From contig CALVSW010000008.1 in NCBI GenBank assembly GCA_944359625.1, positions 1 through 41,908 of the forward strand: DNA of 41,908 nucleotides, read 5' to 3'. The stretch is from an uncultured Bacilli bacterium. Its GTDB lineage: Bacteria > Bacillota_I > Bacilli_A > RF39 > UBA660. Position numbers and translations under genes: made by a program. The notes beneath the pieces were generated by a model. The model ran no database searches and was not told the origin of the DNA. It saw only the letters and a list, made by a program, of their open reading frames with translations. Each line of letters starts with the position of its first letter. Position 1 is the first letter of the stretch. This document shows positions 25,760 through 34,429 of the stretch, one piece after another.

Positions 25760-25773
25760 AACTACCCCACTAC

Positions 25774-26253
25774 TTAATCTACAGAACCAAACCTATTAAA
25801 AGGAAATATTATAAAATTAGCTTTTCCAACAATATCTTCTTTTTTTACAGGTCCAAAATATCTACTATCAAAAGAATCACTACGATTATCTCCTATTAAG
25901 AAGTATTCATCATCTTTTAATGTATACTCAGGAAAATCAATATTTTCCCCATACCCATAACCAGAAGTATCTTCTTCATTATTTATATATAAAATTCCAC
26001 TAACACATTTTATTTTATCATTTGGCATCCCAATTACTCTTTTAATTAACTTTTTATTATCATGATTAGCAACGACAATATCATATCTTTCTATATTACC
26101 AACTTTAAATAAAAGCATTAAATCATTAGGATATAAAGTATCATTCATCGAATTACCATCGACAGTAACAGGAGTTACAACATATATTCTAAGTAATATA
26201 ATAACTAATAATATTAATACATAAGGAAGATACTCTTTAACAAACTTTTTCAT
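25774..26253 (-). CDS. lepB: signal peptidase I
   Basis: The protein of about 159 residues has one N-terminal membrane anchor. The catalytic Ser is in VDGNSMNDTL and the catalytic Lys in KKLIKRVIGMPND; box E reads FLIGDNRSDSFDSRYFGPV. It cleaves signal peptides of exported proteins on the outer membrane face. I chose the ATG at 26253 (MKKFVKEYLPY, ribosome site GAGGT) rather than the frame's first codon at 26280, because that would overlap the RDD gene. Confidence 0.9.
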   Translation of the reverse strand: MKKFVKEYLPYVLILLVIILLRIYVVTPVTVDGNSMNDTLYPNDLMLLFKVGNIERYDIVVANHDNKKLIKRVIGMPNDKIKCVSGILYINNEEDTSGYGYGENIDFPEYTLKDDEYFLIGDNRSDSFDSRYFGPVKKEDIVGKANFIIFPFNRFGSVD

Positions 26254-26263
26254 TATTCTACCT

Positions 26264-27001
26264 CTATTTAACACTTTCAACTTTAGTCTTAGCTAATTTA
26301 TCATGAATACCAATTTTATCTTTATTAAATAAGATACTAAACAAAATTATATAAGAAAAAACAATATCTAAAAAATATATAGATTTCATTATATTTAAAA
26401 AACTATTTTGTTGGATAAATAAAATAACGCCAACTCTTAATAAAGCAAAAATTAAATTATATAGTATTACAGATCTAATTAAATAGTTATACCATTTAAC
26501 TTCTTTATCATCTATACTAACTATTTTAAGATGACATATTTTCTTTCCTAAAGTAGCTCCATTAGTAATTAAATTAAAACCTACAAAGTAAAGAAGAAAC
26601 ATAACAATATAAATTATATAATAAAAGATATTATTTTTTTCATAATCATAATATATATCTTTATAATTATCTTCATAATATTTATTAACTATTTTTCTTA
26701 TCTCATTATATTCATCATTATCTAAAATACCATCTTCATATCTTTCTACTAATAGATATGAAAAAGTATCATTATCCTTTAATAAATTTTGATATTCAGT
26801 ATCATTTAATTCTTGATCACTATAATAATTAGGTAGAACATAATTCATTTTATAATAACTATTACTATACTCAGTATATTTATTACTACTATCTATATAA
26901 TTATCATAATTAGGATTAACTCTACTATCATTTATTACTGTAACTAAGGTTGTTACAATTAAAATATCAATAAAATATGCTATAAATCTTTTAAATATCA
27001 T
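26264..27001 (-). CDS. RDD-family membrane protein
   Basis: The 245-residue protein starts FKRFIAYFIDILIVT, with the Arg-Asp signature of RDD proteins. It ends with TNGATLGKKICHLKIVSID and two further membrane segments, the other conserved part of the family. Between the halves lies an unusual extracytoplasmic loop of about 100 residues, rich in Tyr, Asn, Asp and Glu. Transport roles are known for few members. It is the first gene of the cluster that includes signal peptidase, and it is divergent from the phosphoesterase at 27120. Confidence 0.8.
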   Translation of the reverse strand: MIFKRFIAYFIDILIVTTLVTVINDSRVNPNYDNYIDSSNKYTEYSNSYYKMNYVLPNYYSDQELNDTEYQNLLKDNDTFSYLLVERYEDGILDNDEYNEIRKIVNKYYEDNYKDIYYDYEKNNIFYYIIYIVMFLLYFVGFNLITNGATLGKKICHLKIVSIDDKEVKWYNYLIRSVILYNLIFALLRVGVILFIQQNSFLNIMKSIYFLDIVFSYIILFSILFNKDKIGIHDKLAKTKVESVK

Positions 27002-27066
27002 TAAATTTCACCCAATATATATTTTATCATTAAATATTTATTTAAACCAGTCTTATTAAAAAATAA

Positions 27067-27094
27067 TTGACAAATATATTTTTTTATTTATACT
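27067..27094 (+). promoter_or_regulatory. sigma-A promoter of the phosphoesterase gene
   Basis: TTGACA (27067-27072) and TATACT (27089-27094) are separated by 16 bases and lie 25 bases before the start codon. Confidence 0.7.
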
Positions 27095-27119
27095 AATCTT
27101 ATTCTTGAAAGAAGGCATT

Positions 27120-28031
27120 ATGATAATACACAATTTTAAATTATATACTAATAAAATTAATAAACATATTTTAATAACATTAGATAGTGACTGGCATATT
27201 AGTCCTAATGGTAGTCTTATAAAACCTATTATAGTTCATAATACTATTAAAAAATTAAATCCTGATATTAGAATTATCGCCGGAGATTTAATAGATGATA
27301 CAAGTACTCTTAAAGGAATTAATAAAAAACGTTTAATAAGTCTACTAGAGCAATCACAAACTATCTGTCCTACAATTGTAGCATTAGGAAATCATGATAT
27401 ATCTAAAATAAGTTTTATTGACGGGTTAAAATGGCATCAAGATTTAAATATAGATTGGTATCAAGAAATAGAAAATAATACCAGTAGTAAATTAGTTTAT
27501 AATAATAAAATATATGAAGGTACGGTATACTTAGATAATAAAATAGAAATTATTTGTTTAAATCCACCCTATTTATATTATTTTATCAATAAAGAATCAC
27601 CAAATAGTTTTTTAAATATCTATCAAAATAAAAATATTAATTTTATAACTGATGAATCATATTACCATATTCTAGTTATTCATTCGTCAGTGGCTGCAAT
27701 TGAAGTAATTAATGATATCCCGGTAATAAATAATGCTGATTTAATATTATCAGGGCATATGCATGGAGGTATGGTACCATTTATTGCTAGAAAACTAGGT
27801 AAACTTGATAATACTCATTATGGAATATTTACTCCGAATGAAAAAATATTATGGGATGCTAAATATTGTTATGGAAAAATTATTAAAGGAAATAAAACTT
27901 TTTTAATTAATCCTGGAATTACTAAATTAGGTCCAGAAAAAGGAATTATAAGTAATTTAAATTTTATTTATCCTAGTGAAATATATAAAATTGATTTAAT
28001 ACCTACGAAAAAAAGGATTCTTAAAAAATAA
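27120..28031 (+). CDS. calcineurin-like metallophosphoesterase
   Basis: The 303-residue protein has the metal-binding blocks of the family: DSDWHISPNG (D-x-H), AGDLIDD, ALGNHDIS, and SGHMHGGMVP near residue 215. It should hydrolyse a phosphoester; substrates of such YkuE-like proteins vary. I chose the ATG at 27120 because AAGAAGG lies just upstream; a TTG at 27105 would extend it by five residues. It is one of few plus-strand genes here and converges on the HIT gene at 28033. Confidence 0.85.
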   Translation: MIIHNFKLYTNKINKHILITLDSDWHISPNGSLIKPIIVHNTIKKLNPDIRIIAGDLIDDTSTLKGINKKRLISLLEQSQTICPTIVALGNHDISKISFIDGLKWHQDLNIDWYQEIENNTSSKLVYNNKIYEGTVYLDNKIEIICLNPPYLYYFINKESPNSFLNIYQNKNINFITDESYYHILVIHSSVAAIEVINDIPVINNADLILSGHMHGGMVPFIARKLGKLDNTHYGIFTPNEKILWDAKYCYGKIIKGNKTFLINPGITKLGPEKGIISNLNFIYPSEIYKIDLIPTKKRILKK

Positions 28032-28051
28032 ATTATTTAAAAGAATCCTTT
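28012..28051. terminator. bidirectional terminator between convergent genes
   Basis: AAAGGATTCTT and AAGAATCCTTT form a perfect 11-bp stem around an AT-only loop. The hairpin includes the last codons of both the phosphoesterase and the HIT genes. Confidence 0.75.
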
Positions 28052-28408
28052 AATAATTCATAAGCTTCTTCTTGTGTTATAGTACATTTTTTAAATTGAT
28101 AATCTGGTAATAAATGCATATGATAATGTTTAATATACTGACTATCTTTATAATTTATTCTAATACTTAATGAAGTAGCATTAGCTTTTTCTATTAAAAC
28201 AGGTGCTAGTTTTTTAGCAACTTCGTTTATATGAATTAATATATCATTATCAAGTTTAGTAAAATCTTCATAATGTTTTTTAGGTATTATTAAAGTATGA
28301 CAATTACTATCTGGATGTAAATCTAAGATTGCTATTACTAAATCATCTTCATATATCTTTTTACATTCTATTTCTTTATTAACCATTTTACAAAATAAAC
28401 AATCCATT
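28033..28408 (-). CDS. HIT-family protein
   Basis: The protein of about 124 residues starts MDCLFCKMVNKEIECKKIY with CxxC. It carries LIIPKKHYEDF and ends the core with the triad YIKHYHMHLLPDY (H-x-H-x-H). It is of normal size for nucleotide hydrolases of this family. The frame extends to a TTG at 28419, but ATG at 28408 fits the family start. Note the longer HIT relative at 1469. Confidence 0.88.
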
Positions 28409-28496
28409 CTTATCACCAACTAAATTGTACAAAATTTTAAGTGTTTGTGTCAAATAATATATTCTAATTGCATAAATTAATGTAGAAGGAGATATT

Positions 28497-29009
28497 ATGG
28501 CTAATTTTAAAGAAATTGTTACCAAAGCCGTTATTGGTAAAGCTAAAAAAAGTTCAAGTAATAAATATACATTAGAAACTGAAGAAGTTCCTAATACAGT
28601 TTTAGGTTGTTGGGTAATAAATCATACATTTAATGGAACTAACGTTGGTGATAAAGTTATTGTAAATGGATCATTTGATGTAAATGTTTGGTATTCATAT
28701 GATAATGATAAAAAAACAACTGTTAGTACTAAAAAATTTAATTATACTGAAAACTTAAAACTTAAAAATCAAAATAGTTTTGATAGTGGTTCAGAAGTTA
28801 TTGTACGTAGTTTAAAACAACCTACTGTATCTGATGTATCTATTACTAATGGTATAATTAACTTAAATATTGATAAAGAATTAGGTATTGAAATAGTTGG
28901 TAATACTAAAGTAAAAGTACCTGTAGAGGACATCGTTGATGATTACGAATTAGTTGAAGAAGATATTGACTCTTCTGTAGATAAAGTAAATGAAGACTAT
29001 CTTAATTAA
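28497..29009 (+). CDS. cotE: outer spore coat morphogenetic protein CotE
   Basis: The 170-residue protein matches CotE as I know it from Bacillus: KEIVTKAVIGKAKKSS at the N-terminus, NTVLGCWVINHTFNGTNVGD, GSFDVNVWYSYDNDKKT, VIVRSLKQPTVSDVSI, and an acidic C-terminal tail. CotE directs assembly of the outer coat around the forespore in the mother cell. The ribosome site AGAAGGAG is strong. No convincing sigma-E promoter could be read. The last 387 bases of the gene and its terminator recur at 37442-37868. The presence of cotE suggests a sporulating lineage. Confidence 0.88.
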   Translation: MANFKEIVTKAVIGKAKKSSSNKYTLETEEVPNTVLGCWVINHTFNGTNVGDKVIVNGSFDVNVWYSYDNDKKTTVSTKKFNYTENLKLKNQNSFDSGSEVIVRSLKQPTVSDVSITNGIINLNIDKELGIEIVGNTKVKVPVEDIVDDYELVEEDIDSSVDKVNEDYLN

Positions 29010-29049
29010 AAAATAATATCACTACTAATATGGTGATATTTTTTTGATA
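28623..29049 (+). repeat. 427-bp direct repeat, left copy (3' part of cotE plus terminator)
   Basis: This is identical to 37442-37868 except for three synonymous differences at 28643, 28646 and 28649. The last 400 bases match without a change. Both copies lie on the plus strand 8819 bases apart and bracket a gene-poor mobile-looking segment. Confidence 0.9.
29015..29045 (+). terminator. terminator of cotE
   Basis: AATATCAC and GTGATATT form an 8-bp stem, followed by TTTTT. The same terminator follows the truncated second copy at 37834-37864. Confidence 0.75.
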
Positions 29050-29170
29050 CATTAGAAATAACGCTAATAAAATGAAATATTATTAATATTATTATTTGAG
29101 TCTGTAAATAATTTTGTGTAAATAACAAATCTCTCCATGATAAAATTAGAGAAATGGAGAGATTTTTATT

Positions 29171-29617
29171 ATGAAAAAAAATAACAAAGGAAAAGAAATA
29201 TTAAAATTATTACAAGAAAATTACGAGATTGAAACAGGACAAGATTTATCTGCTGCCTTAATAGATATGTTTAAAGGTACCTTACAAGAAATGATGAATG
29301 CAGAATTCGATTCGTCTATGGGAATTCTAATTATGATAAAACAACTGAAAAAACTAATTATAGAAATGGCACTACTAAAAAGAATTTGAAAAGTGAGTTT
29401 GGTTCTTTTGAATTTGAAACACCTAGAGATAGAAATGGTAAATTTTAACCTAAAATAGTTCCTAAAAATACGAGGGATGTATCAGGTATTGAAGATAAAA
29501 TAATATCATTGTATGCAAAGAGATTAACAACTAGAGATATAAACGATCAAATACAAGAATTATATGGCATTGAAGTATCTGCAACAATGGTAAGCAATAT
29601 AACTGATCAAGTAATAC
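29171..29617 (+). pseudogene. IS256-family transposase, N-terminal remnant
   Basis: The first 50 or so codons read EILKLLQENYEIETGQDLSA, then TLQEMMNAEFDSSMG, the start of a mutator-type (IS256) transposase. A lost base shifts the frame near 29320. The rest continues in the new frame with NYRNGTTKKNLKSEFGSFEF, ETPRDRNGKF, a stop (TAA at about 29446), DVSGIEDKIISLYAKRLTTR and EVSATMVSNITDQVIP. It then ends abruptly where the next gene begins. The DDE catalytic core is missing, so it is inactive. A hairpin made of ATCTCTCCAT and its complement sits just before the start. Confidence 0.8.
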
Positions 29618-30231
29618 CAAATATTCCTTCAATCCATTCATATAAATCATTTCTGTTTATATAATATTTATTTGATTTTTTATATAATGGTAAACCTTTT
29701 TTAGAATAATATTTCATAACCATATATCTTGAACAATTTAGTTCTTTCATTATTTCAGTCATTGGCAACTCATTAATATCATTTATATTAAATTTCACTC
29801 TTTGACTTAACTCAAAATTCACTGATTTATCATTATATCCAATTATTTTATTACTAACTTCGTCGATTATATTTTTATTTATATTTGCAATTTGAATCAA
29901 ATAAGCCGTATTTAATCTAGGATTATATATCCCTAGATTCTTTATACTGGAAAATTCATTATAAATTGAATGTATACCCATTATGTAATAAACAAGCAAC
30001 TGTAAAGTATGTGATTGAGCCCATTATAGAAATTCTAAATGAATTTTCTAAATTTTTGGTTAGCATAAATCTTGTTAAATAATCAACTACTAATCCAACT
30101 AAGCTACTATGAATATTTTCTTCTTTTAATTCATTATTATCATTAAATTGTATTTCATCAAATGTGGATATTGGAAGATATCCACCTCTTGGCTGTTTTG
30201 CTTGTTTTACAATTTGTGTTACAGATACCAT
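29607..30231 (-). pseudogene. gutted PD-(D/E)XK-nuclease-like accessory gene
   Basis: Two overlapping frames cover parts of one gene. The N-terminal part (30231 to 29959) reads TQIVKQAKQPRGGYLPISTF and SSLVGLVVDYLTRFML, then FRISIMGS. The C-terminal part (29999 to 29607) reads YYIMGIHSIYNEF, GIYNPRLNTAYLI, and an excisionase-like wing ITEIMKELNCSR-type helix. From memory, intact relatives have a segment of 100 or more residues between the two, with a nuclease-like motif. Here it has been deleted and the frame changed. The function of the intact family is not established. Confidence 0.6.
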
Positions 30232-30738
30232 AAAGTACCTCCATTAAATTTGCATATATTTATTTTATTACTTTTTTATTCATTTATAGTATATTTGTTG
30301 TTCTTCTAAAAAAATTATTAATTAATATAAGTTCATACAAAATTGCATAATTTTATATCGTATTTTTAATTATATAAATCATCAATATCATTTGTATTAA
30401 TAATATGTAGTGCTAATGCTTTTTTATTATTTTTCTTTCCATTTTAATCATCATTCCTTTTACTTACAACAATAAACTTTTTATATTTTTTATTTAAAAA
30501 TACTTATAAAATTTTTTTTAAATAGTTATTGAAATTTTATCATATATATATTTAATAAAGAACATAATACACTATTATTTACCATCCTTATTACCGATTA
30601 TTTGGTAAAATGCGTAATTTAATCTAATATGTTAACTATTAGGCAAAGAGATAGACTTCATTCTAAAAATTTACGCAGAACATATATATTTTATTTAAAT
30701 ATCTTTACTATAATCGATCATACATTTTTTAATTGTCT
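30232..30738. other. non-coding gap, about 500 bases
   Basis: No gene was found. A short minus-strand remnant near 30371-30450 reads KKALALHIINTNDIDDLYN before a stop, with no start upstream. It looks like the C-terminal end of a lost gene. The rest is AT-rich and without recognisable structure. Confidence 0.4.
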
Positions 30739-31044
30739 TTATAAATTATCCATAAAATTCAAAAACCTATTATAGAGTAATTTTATAATTTTAATTTTTT
30801 GTGATTTTCTATAAATAAAAAATAATATTAATAATTCATAAATACTTAATAAAATATTAACTATTGAATATACTGCAAAAGATTTGATTAATAGAATAAA
30901 ACCATATTCATCATTTATACGATAAGCAAAAGTTAAACCAACATCGGCATTAATTTTTAATACAAAAAATATTACCACAACAATTAGAATAAGTATTGCT
31001 AATCTTATTAAGTCGTAAAAAAATTCTTTTATTTTAAATAACAT
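30739..31044 (-). CDS. small membrane protein
   Basis: The 101-residue protein has two hydrophobic segments (about residues 13-32 and 50-76) and a basic C-terminal tail. No family is recognised, and the ribosome site is weak, so expression is uncertain. It lies inside the segment bracketed by the two cotE repeats. Confidence 0.45.
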   Translation of the reverse strand: MLFKIKEFFYDLIRLAILILIVVVIFFVLKINADVGLTFAYRINDEYGFILLIKSFAVYSIVNILLSIYELLILFFIYRKSQKIKIIKLLYNRFLNFMDNL

Positions 31045-31144
31045 ATGTTCAATTTTTTAAATTTTGACAAAATAAAAAAGATTACCCTAATTAGATAACC
31101 TTAATAAACTACTCAACAAATTGACTTGTAATTTATAAAAACAA

Positions 31145-31603
31145 CTATTTTATTTCAAATTCTGCAGAAATATAAAATGAACCCTTATAATTTTCTCCAG
31201 TTTGATTTTCAAATGTTGCTTTTTTAATTAATCGATATTTTCCCGAATCTAAATTTACATAAGTATTTTTCCAATTAATATCTAGCTCTTTTGAATCATG
31301 TGCACTTAATGTATATCCTATATCGGTAAATGATGCTTCTAAATTAATTACATGCCATTCGTTATTTTTATAAGTTTCTATCTCAAAATATTCACCATAT
31401 ATTATAGAATTATCTGTATTGTTTGATAATATAAAAGTAGCACCATCTTTAGTAATTGTATTTTCTTTTATAGTTAATGAAACACCTTTGTCTTCAATTA
31501 CTTTATCACTTTTATCCCCAACTTCTATTTTTTCTTTACCACATCCTGTAATTCCTAAAACCATAACGCCACAAAGTACAATTGTTAAAATTGCTTTTTT
31601 CAT
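31145..31603 (-). CDS. lipoprotein with Big_14-type Ig-like domain (paralogue)
   Basis: The 152-residue lipoprotein has a lipobox VLGITGC (Cys about 21). The mature part follows the same plan as the protein at 22998: SLTIKENTITKDGATFILSN, YGEYFEIETYKNNEWH, and ELDINWKNTYVNLDSGKYRL. The ribosome site AGGAGG is strong. It is one of few healthy genes in the bracketed 8.8-kb segment, and may have been carried in with it. Confidence 0.8.
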   Translation of the reverse strand: MKKAILTIVLCGVMVLGITGCGKEKIEVGDKSDKVIEDKGVSLTIKENTITKDGATFILSNNTDNSIIYGEYFEIETYKNNEWHVINLEASFTDIGYTLSAHDSKELDINWKNTYVNLDSGKYRLIKKATFENQTGENYKGSFYISAEFEIK

Positions 31604-31859
31604 ATTTACCTCCTTTTCAGCAAATTTACTTGCCTACTACTAACATTATAGCATAAAAAAAGCAAACTTTTTCATTTACTTCATAATTTATTAAACAAAA
31701 AAATAACCCTATATTAACAACGATTCTACTATTGCTTACTAATCTATCTCAAGAAGATAACATATGATTAGTAAAAATAAACGATTTAAAAATTTAATAA
31801 AATTAAATATTACCTTATCATAAATTTTTGATAATGTATTTCGACATTATATTCAAAAT

Positions 31860-32129
31860 TTATTTTTTGGTTTCATATTGAAATAATTTACTAAATTCTT
31901 GGCTAGCTTTTTCCATTTCATAATTTATATTTTTAATTGCTTTTTCTAGTTTTATTTTATTTGGAAACATATCTATAATATTGTTCGATTTAAAATAATT
32001 ATCTAGAATATTTTTTCTTTTTCTTTTATCAGAAATATTTTTATGTTTTCTACTATTTAAATAAACTACCTCTTGTATTAAATCATCTATTGTTATATTT
32101 GTATTACTTTTTTTGCTTTTTACATACAC
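31860..32129 (-). CDS. hypothetical charged protein, possibly the end of a frameshifted gene
   Basis: The 89-residue product is rich in Lys, Asn and Ile: NITIDDLIQEVVYLNSRKHK, then KSNNIIDMFPNKIKLEKAI. No family is recognised. Its start overlaps the end of another open frame without a start codon (32104-32421, containing KSLTKDIKKYLFSDE and DLKKLNDYFDKLD). That frame in turn follows the small ORF at 32396. The three consecutive frames may be one broken coiled-coil gene of about 260 codons. Confidence 0.35.
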   Translation of the reverse strand: MYVKSKKSNTNITIDDLIQEVVYLNSRKHKNISDKRKRKNILDNYFKSNNIIDMFPNKIKLEKAIKNINYEMEKASQEFSKLFQYETKK

Positions 32130-32395
32130 AGATAACTTTATATTCTTCTTTACTTTTTACAATACTATTGCTAATTATTTCATCAATATTATTTTCGTTA
32201 TCTAGTTTGTCAAAATAATCATTTAATTTTTTTAAATCATTATTTATATTTTTTCTGCAATTATATAATATTGATGTTTCATCACTGAACAGATATTTTT
32301 TTATATCTTTTGTTAAAGACTTAATTTGTTTGCCTAACTCATTATTTTTGATTGAATTATATTTAATTCTTTTCGGCTTTTGATTACTTATCTTT

Positions 32396-32623
32396 CTATA
32401 CTCCTTTAACAGTTCTCCTAACTAACTTTAAAATCTTTTCTTCTACAAGAATTTCATTAACATTTTTTAGAGCAAAGTTTTTTTCTTTCGGAACAAAATA
32501 CGATTTTAAATAATCTATATCTTCATTGGTCTTAATTAAAAGCGGTGTATAGTATTTTTCTTTTTCAATAGCAAGCTCTGTAAATGTCAATCTTTTTTGT
32601 AGCAAAATTTGTCCAACTGCCAT
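32396..32623 (-). CDS. hypothetical short protein, possibly the start of a frameshifted gene
   Basis: The 75-residue product reads MAVGQILLQKRLTFTELAI and continues with YYTPLLIKTNEDIDYLKSYF and KILKLVRRTVKGV. No family is recognised and no clear ribosome site is seen. It is followed at once by a frame without a start codon and then the ORF at 31860, so all three may be parts of one decayed gene of the mobile segment. Confidence 0.35.
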   Translation of the reverse strand: MAVGQILLQKRLTFTELAIEKEKYYTPLLIKTNEDIDYLKSYFVPKEKNFALKNVNEILVEEKILKLVRRTVKGV

Positions 32624-32766
32624 TGTTTATGAAGGTTATGAAGAAGATTTTGTAAAAAGGAAAAATTTCGACATAAAAAGAGTAATGAAAAATTTCATTA
32701 CTCATCAATGCTTAAGAGTCAATTTTATACTTAATGAAAAAACTTATCTTTTATTTTTCTTGCAAT

Positions 32767-34005
32767 TTAATAAATATTTATTCCTAAAGCTGTTTTGATA
32801 TAGTTATAATTTGAAGAATATTTCAACCCTTGGCTTGTGCCTCTATGAACACCAATTAAAGTTCCTCCATTTATTGTAAATACAGGGGAACCACTATCAC
32901 CATGATCTGAATTATAATCAGCTTGAATCATTTTAGTAATAGTTATTCCTGCATCACCACTAGAATCAGAACCATTCCATGTAGCACTTAATGATGTAAT
33001 TTTACCAGAAGTACCATGAGTAGCCTTCCCAGATTTACCAACCATAGTGCCAACAATTAAATTAGGTACATATCCAGCAGTTGTTGATAAACTGGTTACA
33101 GGATAAACAGGATATTGAAGAGTTGAATTAATGGTAGTAGATGTTTGAATAAACGCAGCATCAACGTTACCACCTTGCTGATAAGCTCTTAAAGTACCGT
33201 AAGAAGAATATGAACTACCTATAGATAAGCTACTAACACAATGCCCAGCTGTTACAAAGCCTGTTGTTGACCCTAATTTAGCTCTAAAACCTATTGTACA
33301 ATTATACGTACCTTGTCCCGTATTATATGCTTCTAATGTAGGTTCTGAACCTTGCTTAAACTCAATTATATCTGAATCAATTACTACTTCTTTAAATTCA
33401 TTTTGCTTATCTACAGAATTATCTAACAATTCTACAATAACATGGTTTTTTATAACATCAATATAAAACACAGTAACATTACTACTAACAGATGATTGAC
33501 TAACTGAATTGTTTAATAACTCATATATATCTTCTAACTCATTATAAGAATGAGAAACGTATTCTGTTAACATATCATCATCTGCAGATAACACAGCATT
33601 ATAACTAGAATAAGATGATTGATTACTAGAAGGCACTTCGTTTTGTTTTATTTGGACAACAAGTTTATTATCATCATTTATATATATACCTCCTATATAA
33701 TCAGGATATTCTAATTCATTTGTTGTATTCGATACAAACATCTCGTTTATTTCATTGGCAGTTAATGTAGATTCTACATTTTTAGCAACAATTTGTTGAT
33801 AATTTGGCCCATATTCTTCTTCTAGAACCTTTGCAAAATCTTGCTGAAATTCTTTAGAATTAAAATCAATATATGCCAATTCTGAATTTACATTTTTATT
33901 ATTACCATCTTTAGTAAAAATAATTTTTTCACTAACTATTACAGTTACTACACCTAAAATTAAAATTAAAGCTATGCATAAAAAACTTTTGGATTTAATC
34001 TTCAT
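32767..34005 (-). CDS. exported trypsin-like (S1) serine protease
   Basis: The 412-residue protein has an N-terminal signal or anchor (residues 8-28), a pro-region of about 200 residues, and an S1 protease domain. The catalytic His is in TGFVTAGHCVS (about 254), the Asp in GGNVDAAFIQ (about 283), and the Ser in SDHGDSGSPVF (about 370). The layout resembles alpha-lytic-protease/streptogrisin-type enzymes made as proenzymes. It is probably secreted or anchored and cuts extracellular protein. The ribosome site is AAAGGAA. It lies within the bracketed segment beside the DUF3221-like gene at 34124. Confidence 0.85.
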   Translation of the reverse strand: MKIKSKSFLCIALILILGVVTVIVSEKIIFTKDGNNKNVNSELAYIDFNSKEFQQDFAKVLEEEYGPNYQQIVAKNVESTLTANEINEMFVSNTTNELEYPDYIGGIYINDDNKLVVQIKQNEVPSSNQSSYSSYNAVLSADDDMLTEYVSHSYNELEDIYELLNNSVSQSSVSSNVTVFYIDVIKNHVIVELLDNSVDKQNEFKEVVIDSDIIEFKQGSEPTLEAYNTGQGTYNCTIGFRAKLGSTTGFVTAGHCVSSLSIGSSYSSYGTLRAYQQGGNVDAAFIQTSTTINSTLQYPVYPVTSLSTTAGYVPNLIVGTMVGKSGKATHGTSGKITSLSATWNGSDSSGDAGITITKMIQADYNSDHGDSGSPVFTINGGTLIGVHRGTSQGLKYSSNYNYIKTALGINIY

Positions 34006-34123
34006 TTGCTTTTTCCTTTCTTTAAATTAACCAAAATAGAATCCTAATTTTACATATTATCAGCCATCCTTTATTTTTATTCAAATGCAATAATACATAT
34101 GTTGTCGCCACAATTAAACAAAA

Positions 34124-34429
34124 CTATTCTATTAGTTCTATAGAAATAGCAGAAATTTTTGGCGGTAAAGTTTCTAAAACCGAGCCATCATAAATAATCT
34201 TTACTTTTTGACCAGCAACAAATTGATTACAATTGTTATAATAAACTTCCATAATCCCATTATCATAATTTAAAATTAAATAATCATTTGATTCAATGCT
34301 TTTTATTTCACCATAAATTATTACGTTATCTTCATTTTTCTTATCTTTATTGAAATTTACAATAATAACACATAAAAATATAATAAAAATAATAATCAGT
34401 AAACTAAATATTAAAAACTTTCTTTTCAT
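34124..34429 (-). CDS. membrane-anchored small protein (DUF3221-like)
   Basis: The 101-residue protein has one N-terminal membrane segment (residues 5-27). Its small beta-rich domain reads IIYGEIKSIESNDYLILNYD, then FVAGQKVKIIYDG and LETLPPKISAISIELIE. The pattern resembles DUF3221-type proteins, whose role is unknown. The ribosome site ATGGAGGG is good. It precedes the protease gene on the same strand by about 120 bases. Confidence 0.6.
   Translation of the reverse strand: MKRKFLIFSLLIIIFIIFLCVIIVNFNKDKKNEDNVIIYGEIKSIESNDYLILNYDNGIMEVYYNNCNQFVAGQKVKIIYDGSVLETLPPKISAISIELIE

Noticed and set aside
28441-28496. Sigma-E type promoter before cotE (CATAAATT as -10)
   Set aside because: The -10 is plausible, but no acceptable -35 element lies at the right distance.
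31860-32623. A toxin-antitoxin pair made of the short ORFs
   Set aside because: No known toxin or antitoxin motif is seen, and the frames look like pieces of one broken gene.
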